Shown here piece after piece: positions 12,773-22,892 of a stretch of DNA of 64,000 bases (position 1 is the first letter of the stretch; each line of letters opens with the position of its first letter). Origin of the DNA: Rhizophagus irregularis (lineage: Eukaryota; Glomeromycota; Glomeromycetes; Glomerales; Glomeraceae); NCBI RefSeq assembly GCF_026210795.1, contig NC_089432.1:5766001-5830000 (forward strand), written 5' to 3'. The position numbers and the translations under genes were made by a program. The notes under the pieces were generated by a model. The model saw only the letters and a program-made list of their open reading frames with translations. It made no database searches and had not been told where the DNA came from.

Positions 12773-14334
12773 TTATTTATTTATTTCCTCCTGAGTTGTA
12801 AAGTAATAAAAAATTAAAAAAAATATTAATAAAATAATCCAAATATTTAGTCGATTATGTTTTCTGACAGAAGAATTTCGACGCGACCGACTACGCATTT
12901 GACTATCAACATTAGTGTATCGTAATTTTGTATCATGTAAAAAATCTTTATGATAGTTATGATAGTCTTCAAGATCATCATCATCATCATCATCATCTAA
13001 ACAGTTATACTCATTCTTCAATTTTCCAAATCTTTCACGTAGACCAATAGGCCATTTCCGTGGCAACAAATTCCATGTACGAAATGTTTCCAGATTTACA
13101 AGACGTTGTTCAATAATGTCTAAAGATATTTTTCTATTATTAAGTAAATCACCATCAAAACATAATCTAATAAGTCCCGGAGAATACATAGTTAAACATC
13201 TAATAACAGCATCTGTTATATAACTCGATTCAAGAGCTAATAAATTGTTTTTACAAATTGATATCAAATTCATGAGTTCTTGTTCATGTTTATTTCGGGA
13301 AGGTAAATGATTTAGTACATTTGTTTGTTTTAACCTTTTACAATGAAAAATTAATTAATTAACATAAAATAAATAAATGAATAAATTTTTTTTAAAAAAA
13401 AAACATACCATAAATGTCGAGATGTATAATGATCAGCAATTAAGGGTAATAGATTGGAAGTAAAATACAAATTAAGTCCTGAAATATCTAATTTTTCTAA
13501 ATTAGGAGTACTACATAACATTCGTTTCCAGCCAGCAAGAGTGAAACACTCTGTAACAGGACAATCACATTCCGAAATGAAAGAGAGTGATCTCAAAGTA
13601 TTTGAGAGGGCACACAAACCATCCAAAGTAGCATCAGTTATCTCAATATAATCGTCTACGTATTTTCTTTCTAAAACTAATTCTTGTAAACATGAACAAT
13701 TATTAAATAGTTCTAATACCCAAACATCAGACAAACCTTCAAAAGATAAATGGGCTCTTGTGATCTGAGAACCATATCTTTCGGTATAATGATTTAAACA
13801 GAATACTGATTGAATGACTGCATGTATTAACAATCCCAAATCTGATGAATCCAAATTATTTCCTTTAAATGAAGGAAAATAAATTGGCGCCAAAAAAGTA
13901 ATTAACTGTGCAGAGCAAGTTAATTTCAAAGATTTTGATCGATTTTTACGAAGACTTTGACTGAAACAGGGTGGATTAAATTCTAACAGTCCGGGTGTTT
14001 GTTCTAACACAATAATATTAAAATTTTCGAGTCGATCACAATAATCGTCTAGTATTATCAATAATGCACCAAGCTGATCAATAAACTCTTGAGAAGCTCG
14101 ACCTTGAATATTCAAGGTTCCAAAATATTGTCCATACTTTGGAACTATCGTCTGTAAAAAGAAAGGTGAGATATTGTAAACAATTACAGTTTTGAAAAGA
14201 TAAGTAGGGGTAAGAGAATATAAGGAACGATTAGTAAGGGAAAGTTGTTTAAGATGTGCAGAACCAAGATAAGAAATAATTTGAAAGAGTGTTTCAGTAG
14301 GAAGTGTAAGGAGAGACGCTCTTGGTTTTGTCAT
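12773..14334 (-). CDS. F-box/LRR-like protein with C-terminal membrane anchor
   Basis: Two-exon gene. Exon 1 (14334-13409) begins with an F-box (LLTLPTETLFQIISYLGS, then LTNRSLYSL), the motif that binds Skp1 in SCF ubiquitin ligases. It is followed by irregular leucine-rich segments such as LRSLSFISECD and LEKLDISGLNLYF. A GTATGT donor at 13408 and an AAAAG acceptor near 13335 restore frame into exon 2 (13334-12773), which continues the LRR-like part, then an Asp run, an Arg/Ser-rich basic stretch and a final hydrophobic segment LNIWIILLIFFLIFYYF ending about eight residues before the stop. That layout predicts a tail-anchored protein. The target and organelle cannot be told. It is convergent with the mak10 homologue (132 bp between stops). 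Confidence 0.8.
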
Positions 14335-14533
14335 CGTAAAAAAATTTTTGAGTTGAAAATATTAAGTAAAAATCTAAGTAATAAAAATTCGAGAATGGCT
14401 TTTTTAGTTTTTTCATTGATTCATTGTTTGTTTTCTTGAAACGTAACACCAGCCACCAAATATTTGTATGGCCACAGAAATCGATTCGTTATGATTTCGC
14501 GTCTTTAAAACTTGAACCTAAGCTTCAAAAAAC

Positions 14534-14917
14534 ATGTCTGTTAATAGGTAACACTTTTTCACTTTATCATATACTTTATCGAGCGATTTGTCAATAAAAC
14601 TCGATTGAATTTCCTTTAGTTTGTCAACTTCAAATCCCAAAGAACAAGAACAGAAATTCCTTAATGATCATGAAACTCAAGTGTTATATGAACTTCGTGG
14701 CATTTTGAATGCTATCGAATCAATGTAATAAATTTATGTATATTTATTTATTTGTTTGTTTGTTTATTAAGGACAAAATTTTTTTTTTTATTTATAATTT
14801 AGAAATCGAACAATATTAGATGCGATTCAATTAACTTCATCTGGCGGAAGACTTTATGAAGCACAACAACGTTCAAATACTGGGTTGGATGACTTTAAGA
14901 AATTAATTAGCAAATAA
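14534..14917 (+). CDS. Small three-exon gene, 77-residue helical protein of unknown function
   Basis: Exons 14534-14547, 14620-14724 and 14803-14917 join with clean GT-AG introns and constant frame into a 77-residue protein beginning MSVNSLSTSNPKEQEQKF. It contains a predicted amphipathic helix (VLYELRGILNAIESINRTIL) and ends FKKLISK. I do not recognise a family with confidence. The size and the heptad-like central helix recall small subunits of coiled-coil complexes (for example DASH Dad proteins or BLOC/BORC subunits), but no diagnostic motif is seen. It is divergent from the F-box gene, with 199 bp between starts. It is too short and intron-split to show as a long open frame. Confidence 0.6.
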
Positions 14918-17900
14918 ATAAATATATTCATTCAGTTTTCCGGTTAACCGATTTAAACAAAAAGCGAATTGGTTAGTTATAAATTGCAACTCAACCTAAA
15001 AAGAGTTAGCAAAGAAGCGAAAATTCGGTTTCTTTTATAGGTGCTGTTCTTCCAAATATGGAAAATTAACTTATAAATAGTTTGAGCATTATACATAGTA
15101 TGATTTTTTCAAGAAATATCCGAGAGTATTATTTGACAATATAAAAATATAAAAGTGAAATTATTAAAGGCTTATAATAAAAGAATTTTGTTTTGCGAGA
15201 TTATATGTAGAAACTTCATAGTAAATGACTGAAACTAAATACTGACCAACATTTAATATTACAGATAAATATTTAATACTAATTTTTTGTAATTTTTAAT
15301 TTAATAAAATGAAGCAAATTTTTGTCAGAAATATTTCATATTTATAGGTATTATAGGTATAATAAATAACTATTTTAACTTTTCATATTTTGTTACATTT
15401 ATTCAAATTTAAATCATATCAAAACAAATCAAATGGTGGCAATTTTATAGTAACAATAAAAATATTAGGTTCCCAAACATCTCTTATCTATATTAGATAA
15501 AAATATTATATTTCATAAATATTAATGTTAGAAAAATAAAATTATTACTATTAGATCCTTTTTATTAAAATCAGATTATTTAAGAAAATGCATATATAGA
15601 ATATCATAGGACTCAAAAATATATATAGGTGATGAAAACCTTTTTGCATTTCTGAAATCTGTGACAGGTTATTGTCAATCAATAATATAATAGGAAGGAA
15701 ATAGAAAGGAGTGATGTTTACATGTCACCTGATCACATGCAGCCATGAGTTCAAAAACACTAAGTATCTGAGGAACAGAGAATTTTTTTCATGCCAAAAA
15801 TTTATTTGTCACCCATTATCTATCACCATGATCGGCATAACTTGTCACAGATTTCAGAGGTGCAAACTTTTTATATACATATTTTTTCAGGGCCGTAATT
15901 ATGATAATATCAGTTAGTTACTATAATAGAAAATAAAATTCTGACTAGTATTATTAAAAATTATCTAAAAAAGAAAAGATTTTTATGATTTTTTTAGTTC
16001 AAAATATGCAAACTCAAATATGATCTTTTTATATTTCTGGATTTTTATAGAATAAAAGCCTTTAAAAATATTTAGAGCAAATTAAATTAAATAGTGTTTC
16101 AATACTTATTACATTAGTTTATTTATAAACTTTTCAAAAAATTGAGATGAATTCTGATATTTCTATAAATATTTAGAAATGAAAGGAGATTGAAATGAAC
16201 TAAATACATCTTTCATATAAGAATTATTAATTTTCTTTTTCTTTTCTTTCTCTTTTTTTTTCTTTTTTTCACACTTTTCTCTTTTTTTTTCTTTTTCTTT
16301 TTCTTCTTCGGAATCTTTTAATAATAGTGCAAAAAAACTTTATTTAATGTAAAATAAATGTGCAATACTTATGTATTTAATAAATACATTTATATAATTA
16401 TATAATATATAAGGGGAGTTACATATATTATGTAATATTCAGTTTATCGCTATTTTCGATTTAGTTGAAACTGATTAAATTATAAATAAAAATAATAAAA
16501 TACTGAAAACACTTACATCACATATTGATCAACAATGATCAGCCAATGAAATTTAAACACATAATAATTTACTGAATAAAAAAATTATTTTTTGTGTTTA
16601 AACGTTTAAAAAAAAAAATTTTAACATTATGCTTTTTACAACCTTACAATAATTAGAAAATTTCACCAACCATTTAAAAACAATAATTACTACTTTATAA
16701 TATTTTGATTATCTGTAATTTGATTTGAATAATTTTTTATTTAAAAATTTAAAATTTATATAATTATAATGATTTTTTTTAAAAAAAAAAATCAAAATCT
16801 TAGTGTTCTGTTAATTTATAATTTAAATAATTTTTTAATTTTTGAAAAAAACAAATCTTTTTCTAATCATAGTCCAAAAATTGCCCTAACTCAAGTACCC
16901 GCATTTATCTAGCTATAGATATAAATATTTATCTCTAGCTGTATATAAAAATATCTTGTTTATCCAACAAGATCTATAATAAAGTGAATAAAAATAAAAA
17001 ACAGTAATTATTACTTACTAATATTATACAGTATAGCCAATATAATAATAAACTTAGTTTACCTTTAAAATAATATTAAACTTTGCAATCTAAAATACTG
17101 GCAAATACTTTATTATTATTTAATAAGTATTTTCAGTTAAATACTCCAGTTAAATAAAAAAAAATAATAATATTTAGTGTGAAGTTACAGTTTTCAGTGA
17201 GGGACTGCTATTATACTCCCATTTAATATATTCAGTTAGAGTTGAATCGCTAGTAATCTCCCATTAAAACATTACAAAAATAAAAAAAAATAATAAAAAT
17301 AATACAGGAGTGGCTTAGCATGATGCAATCAAATAATCAAAATATTTTATATGTTCATATGTGAAACGTGATGCTTTATTAGTACAGTTTCACAAAATTA
17401 TGAGTTTTCAGTCTTTTTATTATAATTGATCGACAAGCTGCAGTTTCAACCAAATTGAAAATGGTAATAATATAAACTTACTCCTTCCCCCTCTTGTTAG
17501 ATTTAATAATCAATCAAATTATAATATTTATAAATTATATATTTTATTAAATATAACATAAGATTTTGGTTACCTCTTTCCCCCTTTTATAATTACGTAA
17601 TATCTGTAAGCTCCCTAAATTATTAAATTTTTTAAAATTTTTAAAAAAATTATTCTTCAATAAATATTAAGTTTAATTAACAAACAATAGGTAAATCATA
17701 TAATGATTAGTAGTAATTTGCATATTTTTTCCAATTATTTAAAGTAAAAAGGTAATTTTGCATACTGAACTTATAAAAAACTTTTGTGTATTATTAGTAA
17801 AAAGTTTAAAAGTTACCTTACTTTTTTATATATATTTTGAGATCTTATTGTAGATATATGACAGAATATAAACTGCAGTAAAATAATAAGTAATATAATA

Positions 17901-18663
17901 TAACATAAAACTACTATTGTTTAAATAAAGTGAAGAATAACAATTTTTTATTCTTTATAATGTAATACTCATCAAATATTTACATAAACAGGTAAATTAT
18001 AGCATAATTAATACTAATCAAAAAACTGCTAACTGCATAAATACAAATTAAACAATAAACAAATAAATACAGGAAGTTAATAATTTATTAATTTATTAAT
18101 AAAAATAATAAACAAATGATACTGGTGGTAAACACTAATGGTTTTTTATAGCCGTAATTTTCTTTTTTGTCAAAAAATAAAAATTCTGTTATGTATTATA
18201 ACTCATCATCTACTGATTGTATAAGAACATAATTTAGCTTATTAGAATTATCTAAATGATGAGATGAGTTAAATAATAATAAGATCATATCTCTAGTATT
18301 GATAAATAAAAAGATAATTCATGCTAAACATTTTTAGAAAATCAGCATTAAAAAAACATGCATCAATCATTATAAAGGTTTAATATTAAGTTTATATTTA
18401 TTGAATACAATTATTTAATTAAGGCCTGACCAATTAGATTCTACGGTTTACATAACCCCCCTGTTTTTTATGATTATCGCCTGATATTATACAATATATG
18501 CAACTAATAATAATACGTAATTTGCTAGTCACATGATATCGTGATTTAAAAATCGTCAGCAGATTAGCAGATTATCAGTTGTCATATTCTGCTTTTTTTC
18601 ACACAAAGTATTTCTATAATAGAATTATTTCTCGTTATTCTTTTAAATTTATATCTTAAAAAC
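14918..18663. other. Long AT-rich intergenic region
   Basis: Some 3.7 kb without a supportable gene. It contains a CT-rich microsatellite-like run (about 16233-16310), many poly-A/T runs, and a short rRNA-like motif at 17236-17260 (see findings). The short open frame at 15711-15917 has no recognisable protein character. Confidence 0.5.
16233..16312. repeat. CT-rich simple repeat
   Basis: Imperfect CTTTTT-type low-complexity tract of about 80 bp, pyrimidine on the plus strand. A simple-sequence feature with no further signal around it. Confidence 0.7.
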
Positions 18664-18716
18664 ATGGCAAAGTATCTAGTAACTGTACTAAAAACCTTTA
18701 TAAATGTACAAACAAC

Positions 18717-19343
18717 ATGTTATATCTTGTAGTAATAGTTACTGAAGGTATTATTAAATGTGTAATACCTGAGCGAATAATTACAATTACAGAAAATGAA
18801 CAGTTTTCAGAATTGTATGAAATATTTACTTCTGGACAATTTAATAATCAAAATGTTAAAGTTTATGTTCGTCAAAATAGAGTTAACAAATGGGTAGAAG
18901 TAAGCGATGGGTTAAATAGTGATCTTAAAATTATGGAAGTTTTAGGATATAATCATGTAAATTTTTCGCTTATCACAGAATCTATAAGATAAATAGATCT
19001 GGTTAATTTTTCTGATGCATTTAATATTATGATGAGAAATGCACGACAACTAAAACTCCCATAGCATCATACTGAACATACTAGACGTGATTTATTATAT
19101 AATGAGATTATTGATCTTTTACGTAATCAAAAAGCTGGTTGGAAAGGAGGTGTTCACCAAACTTTAGGAAAGGAGTTTGTAGAGCGTATTGCAAATGCTA
19201 TTTGGTATATTGATCCACATTTAAAATTATTACAATCTCATTTTTGCCATATTCCTGTGCTCTTTAAAGAATTAGCAACATATGCAAATGATGATCCTGA
19301 TATAAATACATACGGCAGTTTCATCAGTTCTTATTTAAACTGA
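18717..19343 (+). pseudogene. Pseudogene of an unrecognised protein, two in-frame stops
   Basis: A single reading frame of 208 codons is protein-like throughout but is interrupted by TAA at 18990 and TAG at 19062 before its natural TGA at 19341. Before the first stop it reads NVKVYVRQNRVNKWVEVSDG; after the second it reads HTEHTRRDLLYNEIIDLLRN, KGGVHQTLGKEFVERIANAI and ANDDPDINTYGSFISSYLN. The same frame on both sides of each stop, with no indel, suggests point-mutation decay of a formerly coding gene. An ATG at 18664 (MAKYLVTVLKTF) in a different frame may be the lost N-terminus. The family is not recognised; probably a member of a lineage-specific multicopy family. Confidence 0.65.
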
Positions 19344-20632
19344 AAAAAAATTGCATCAAACTAACTTATTCAAAGCTTTAGTATTAGCCAAACTCTTTTC
19401 CATCATCTTTAATGTTTTATCTTTTACCTTCTGTTTCTTGTTACTTAAACCAATCTTCTGTAAATCCTTATAAACTGTATTTTTTACTTCTAGTTATAGC
19501 CATTTCTTAGTAGTTTATTACAACTTTTAGATAGTTATAAAGAAAATATTGCATCCAAATACCTTTATATTCTTGTAAGATGATTTTTATATCAGTAATT
19601 TTATTCAAATCAGCCAAATCAATCTAATTTTTAAAATACATAATTAATTTACAGTACGCATATTCTTTTCTTAAACTACCTTTGAATACTTTACACCTTG
19701 TTGGTACAATTAAAGATTGAAAAGGTTTTTAAAATATAATAATAAAGTAATTATAGTTTCAGTAATATTTTTAACTATAGTTTAAAATCATTTTCATTCC
19801 TTTTATTATTGAAGATTCCAGATAACTGGATACTATCAGACAGAAAGATTATTTAAAGGAGTAATTTAAATTCCTTGATCCTATAGTTTTATTACTATTT
19901 GTTAAAGTTAATAGATACATTGATTGTTATATATTTCTTTTGACTCTTAATCTTTATAGTGATTATGTGATCCTATTTCTTAAGATTCAAAAAAATTTTA
20001 AGTTAAGATTAAGTAAAAAAGACATCATTTAAAATTTTAATTTATGATTGAAAGATTATAGTCAGTTATAATAAAAAATTTATTTTTCTAGAACATACTA
20101 TTATTTCTTTTTAATTAGCTGAATCTTGCTAACTAATACCATATACTTATCTGCATTTTTATTCATTCTTTTATTATTAAAAAAAGTTAGAAAGGTAGGC
20201 TTATTGCTATTGCTATTTATATTTAAATTTCTAAAAGTCATTTCTGCAAAGGTTATAGTTCATTTTTTTTCTTTTGAATATAGGATGTGACTTTGGCATT
20301 AAGTTTTATAAAACTTTTTTTGGAATTTTTTGTTAAAGAAATTAGTTGCACATTATCTGATTGGTGTTCAGTATTATCAATAATTTTCAAATCCATCAGT
20401 ATCACTTCATCTGATACTGGTGTATTATTAGTATATTTGTTGAAGTTGATGCTGCAATTTATTTTAAATTGTTTACTACTATGAGTTTTTCTTTTAAAGT
20501 AGCTTCGTAATCTTTGGTAACTGAAAGACAGAGATAATAAACAACAAATAGTTAAATTGTAATAAATTATTCAAATAGCTAAACAAACTATAATTGTTAA
20601 GAAATGCCAGTTTTGCTAAACTGTTAAAAGTG
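19344..20632. other. Intergenic, possibly degenerate coding remnants
   Basis: No intact gene. The minus strand around 19360-19480 can be read as a lysine-rich protein tail (LSNKKQKVKDKTLKMMEKS), suggesting a decayed reading frame, but it cannot be extended. The rest is AT-rich. Confidence 0.35.
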
Positions 20633-22263
20633 TTTGAGGCTAAGGATGGGTCCGCAAATGATTTTCAAATTCCGCAATATTGCGGAATTTAGTGTTGAAT
20701 TGCGGTTAGTAATCCGTAATTTCGCAATTCTGATTGGCTGCCCGGAACTGTGTTTTTTTGCAATCTTATATAATATATAAAAATGCCGGAACTATTAGTT
20801 TCAGTGGTTTTATTTTTATTTTTTATATAAGATATGCCGGAACTATTAGTTCCGGCGTTTTTTTTTAATTTTTATATAAAATATGCCGGAACTATTAGTT
20901 CGGCGTTTTTTTTGATTTTTTATATAAAGTATGCCGGAACTATTAGTTCCAGCGTTTTTTTTAATTTTTTATATAAAATATGCGAACTATTAGTTCCGGC
21001 GTTTTTTTTAATTTTTTATATAAAATATGCTGGAACTATTAGTTCCGGCGTTTTTTTTTAATTTTTTATATAAAATATGCCGGAACTATTAGTTCCGGCA
21101 TTTTTTTTGATTTTTTATATAAAGTATGCCGGAACTATTAGTTCCGGCGTTTTTTTGATTTTTTATATAAAATATGCCGGAACTATTAGTTCCGGCGTTT
21201 TTTGATTTTTTATATAAAATATGCGAGGAACAATTAGTTCCAGTGTTTTTTTTGATTTTTTATATAAAATATGCGGAACCATTAGTTCGGCATTTTTTTG
21301 ATTTTTTATATAAAATATGCCGGAACTATTAGTTCGGCATTTTTTTGATTTTTTTATATAAAATATGCCGGAACTATTAGTTCCGGCGTTTTTTTAAATT
21401 TTTTTATAAAATGTGCCGGAACTATTAGTTCCGACATTTTTTTTAAATTTTTTAATAAAATGTGCCGGAACTATTAGTTCTGGCATTTTTTTTTAATTTT
21501 TTAATTTTTTTATATAAAATATGCCGGAACTATTAGTTCCGGCATTTTTTTTAATTTTTTTTAATTTTTTTATATAAAATATGCCGGAACTATTAGTTCT
21601 GGCATTTTTTTTAATTTTTTATATATAATATGCCGGAACTATTAGTTCTGGCATTTTCTTTTTATTTTTTTATATAAAATATGCCGGAACTAATAGTTCC
21701 GGCGTTTTCTTTTTATTTTTCCTATATAAATATGCCAGAACTAATTGTTCCGGCATTTTCTTTTTGTTTTTTCTATATAAATATGCCGGAACTAATAGTT
21801 CCAGCGTTTTCTTTTTGTTTTTATAAATTTAATAACCATATCGGCCGGTTAATTTAACGGTGTTGATAAACCGTAATATAATCCGGCCGATCCAATTTTT
21901 TTTAAAAAAATAAATCATTTTTTTTTAATATTATATTAACGAAAAAATGATTTTTTTTTAAATATTTTTATTAATAACGAACTTATTTTTTAGACTAGTA
22001 AGTTTAAAAAAATAGTTAGTTATAAAAAAAAATATTTTTTTCCCCCCGCAATTTTTTCCGCAATTCCGCAATTTTCCGCAATTCCGCAATTAATTACGGA
22101 ATTGCGGATTATTTGCGAATTGCAGAAAAATTGCGGAATTGGGGATAATACATCGATTGCGGAATTGCGGATATGTGTACTTCAAAATCCGCAATGTTCC
22201 GCAATGTCGCAAATCGCAATTATTCCGCAATTGCCTATTTGCGGCACCATCTTTATTTGAGGC
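20633..22263. mobile_element. Non-autonomous hAT-like element with 8-bp target duplication
   Basis: The element proper is 20641-22255 (1,615 bp). Its termini are inverted: left TAAGGATGGGTCCGCAAAT, right (reverse complement) TAAAGATGGTGCCGCAAAT, 16 of 19 identical. It is flanked by an exact 8-bp direct repeat TTTGAGGC (20633-20640 and 22256-22263), the duplication length and TIR start typical of hAT transposons. Both subterminal regions are packed with the word CCGCAA / TTGCGG in both orientations (20652-20735 and 22060-22240), as expected of transposase-binding subterminal repeats. No coding capacity. The centre is a tandem palindrome array described separately. Probably mobilised in trans by a related autonomous hAT. 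Confidence 0.88.
20784..21810. repeat. Tandem array of about 21 palindromic units with T-runs
   Basis: Units of roughly 47-60 bp, each with the palindrome CCGGAACTATTAGTTCCGG (or a slightly mutated version), a run of 5-9 T, and a TTTTTATATAAAATATG spacer. I count copies starting near 20784, 20835, 20884, 20932, 20980, 21028, 21079, 21126, 21174, 21221, 21271, 21318, 21366, 21413, 21463, 21522, 21582, 21630, 21681, 21732 and 21783. Several carry paired, compensating changes and others a mutated arm. Spacer and palindrome are both conserved, so this is a satellite-like array, not a CRISPR. Confidence 0.92.
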
Positions 22264-22892
22264 TGTATGAGGATCTTATTTATTTCTAATAGAGGTTTTC
22301 AGAAAAATTTTAAATTTACTAGTAATTTTATCAGCGATCTTATTGGTTAATTAATCTAAAAAGGAAAAAAATCATAACAACTTAGTATAACATTCATATA
22401 GGCTGATTTGTTTACTTTGCATTAAAAAGAGTAATTGATTGATTTTCACAATTTTTGTTACTCAAAATTGTTTTGTAATACCTCTGATTGATGATCACTT
22501 GACTAAATAATAAGTTGAACAAAAATTTACATTTGCAAAACTTAAATTATTAAATGTAAAAGAGCTGTAAAAAAATCCATTTCGCTAATAAAAACGCATT
22601 TATTTAAATATATATAGAATTTTTAATATATATTATTAAAAAGTAAGTATATTTTAATAAAATATAAAGTAAAATAAAAATTTATATAGCCTTAGTAGCT
22701 ATAAATGTTTATAAAAGTATAATAAAAATATCATATAAAAGATGGTATCATAATAGATATTTTCAAACAATAAAAATAATTATTTTATGTTAGAGTTTGT
22801 ATTACCATCTTTAAATGCAAATATATCAAAATTCACTGATCAGTTTTCTATAATTTTAGGCTCATTGGAAAGCCCTTGTTCTGGATTTTATA
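22264..22892. other. Spacer between two hAT elements
   Basis: AT-rich sequence without a gene. Its right part (from 22811) is the first half of a dispersed, tandemly duplicated repeat into which the next hAT element inserted. Confidence 0.5.

Noticed and set aside
20784-21810. CRISPR-like array of palindromic repeats
   Set aside because: The sequence between palindromes is as conserved as the palindromes (T-run plus TATATAAAATATG), no unique spacers and no cas genes, and the setting is a eukaryotic transposon.
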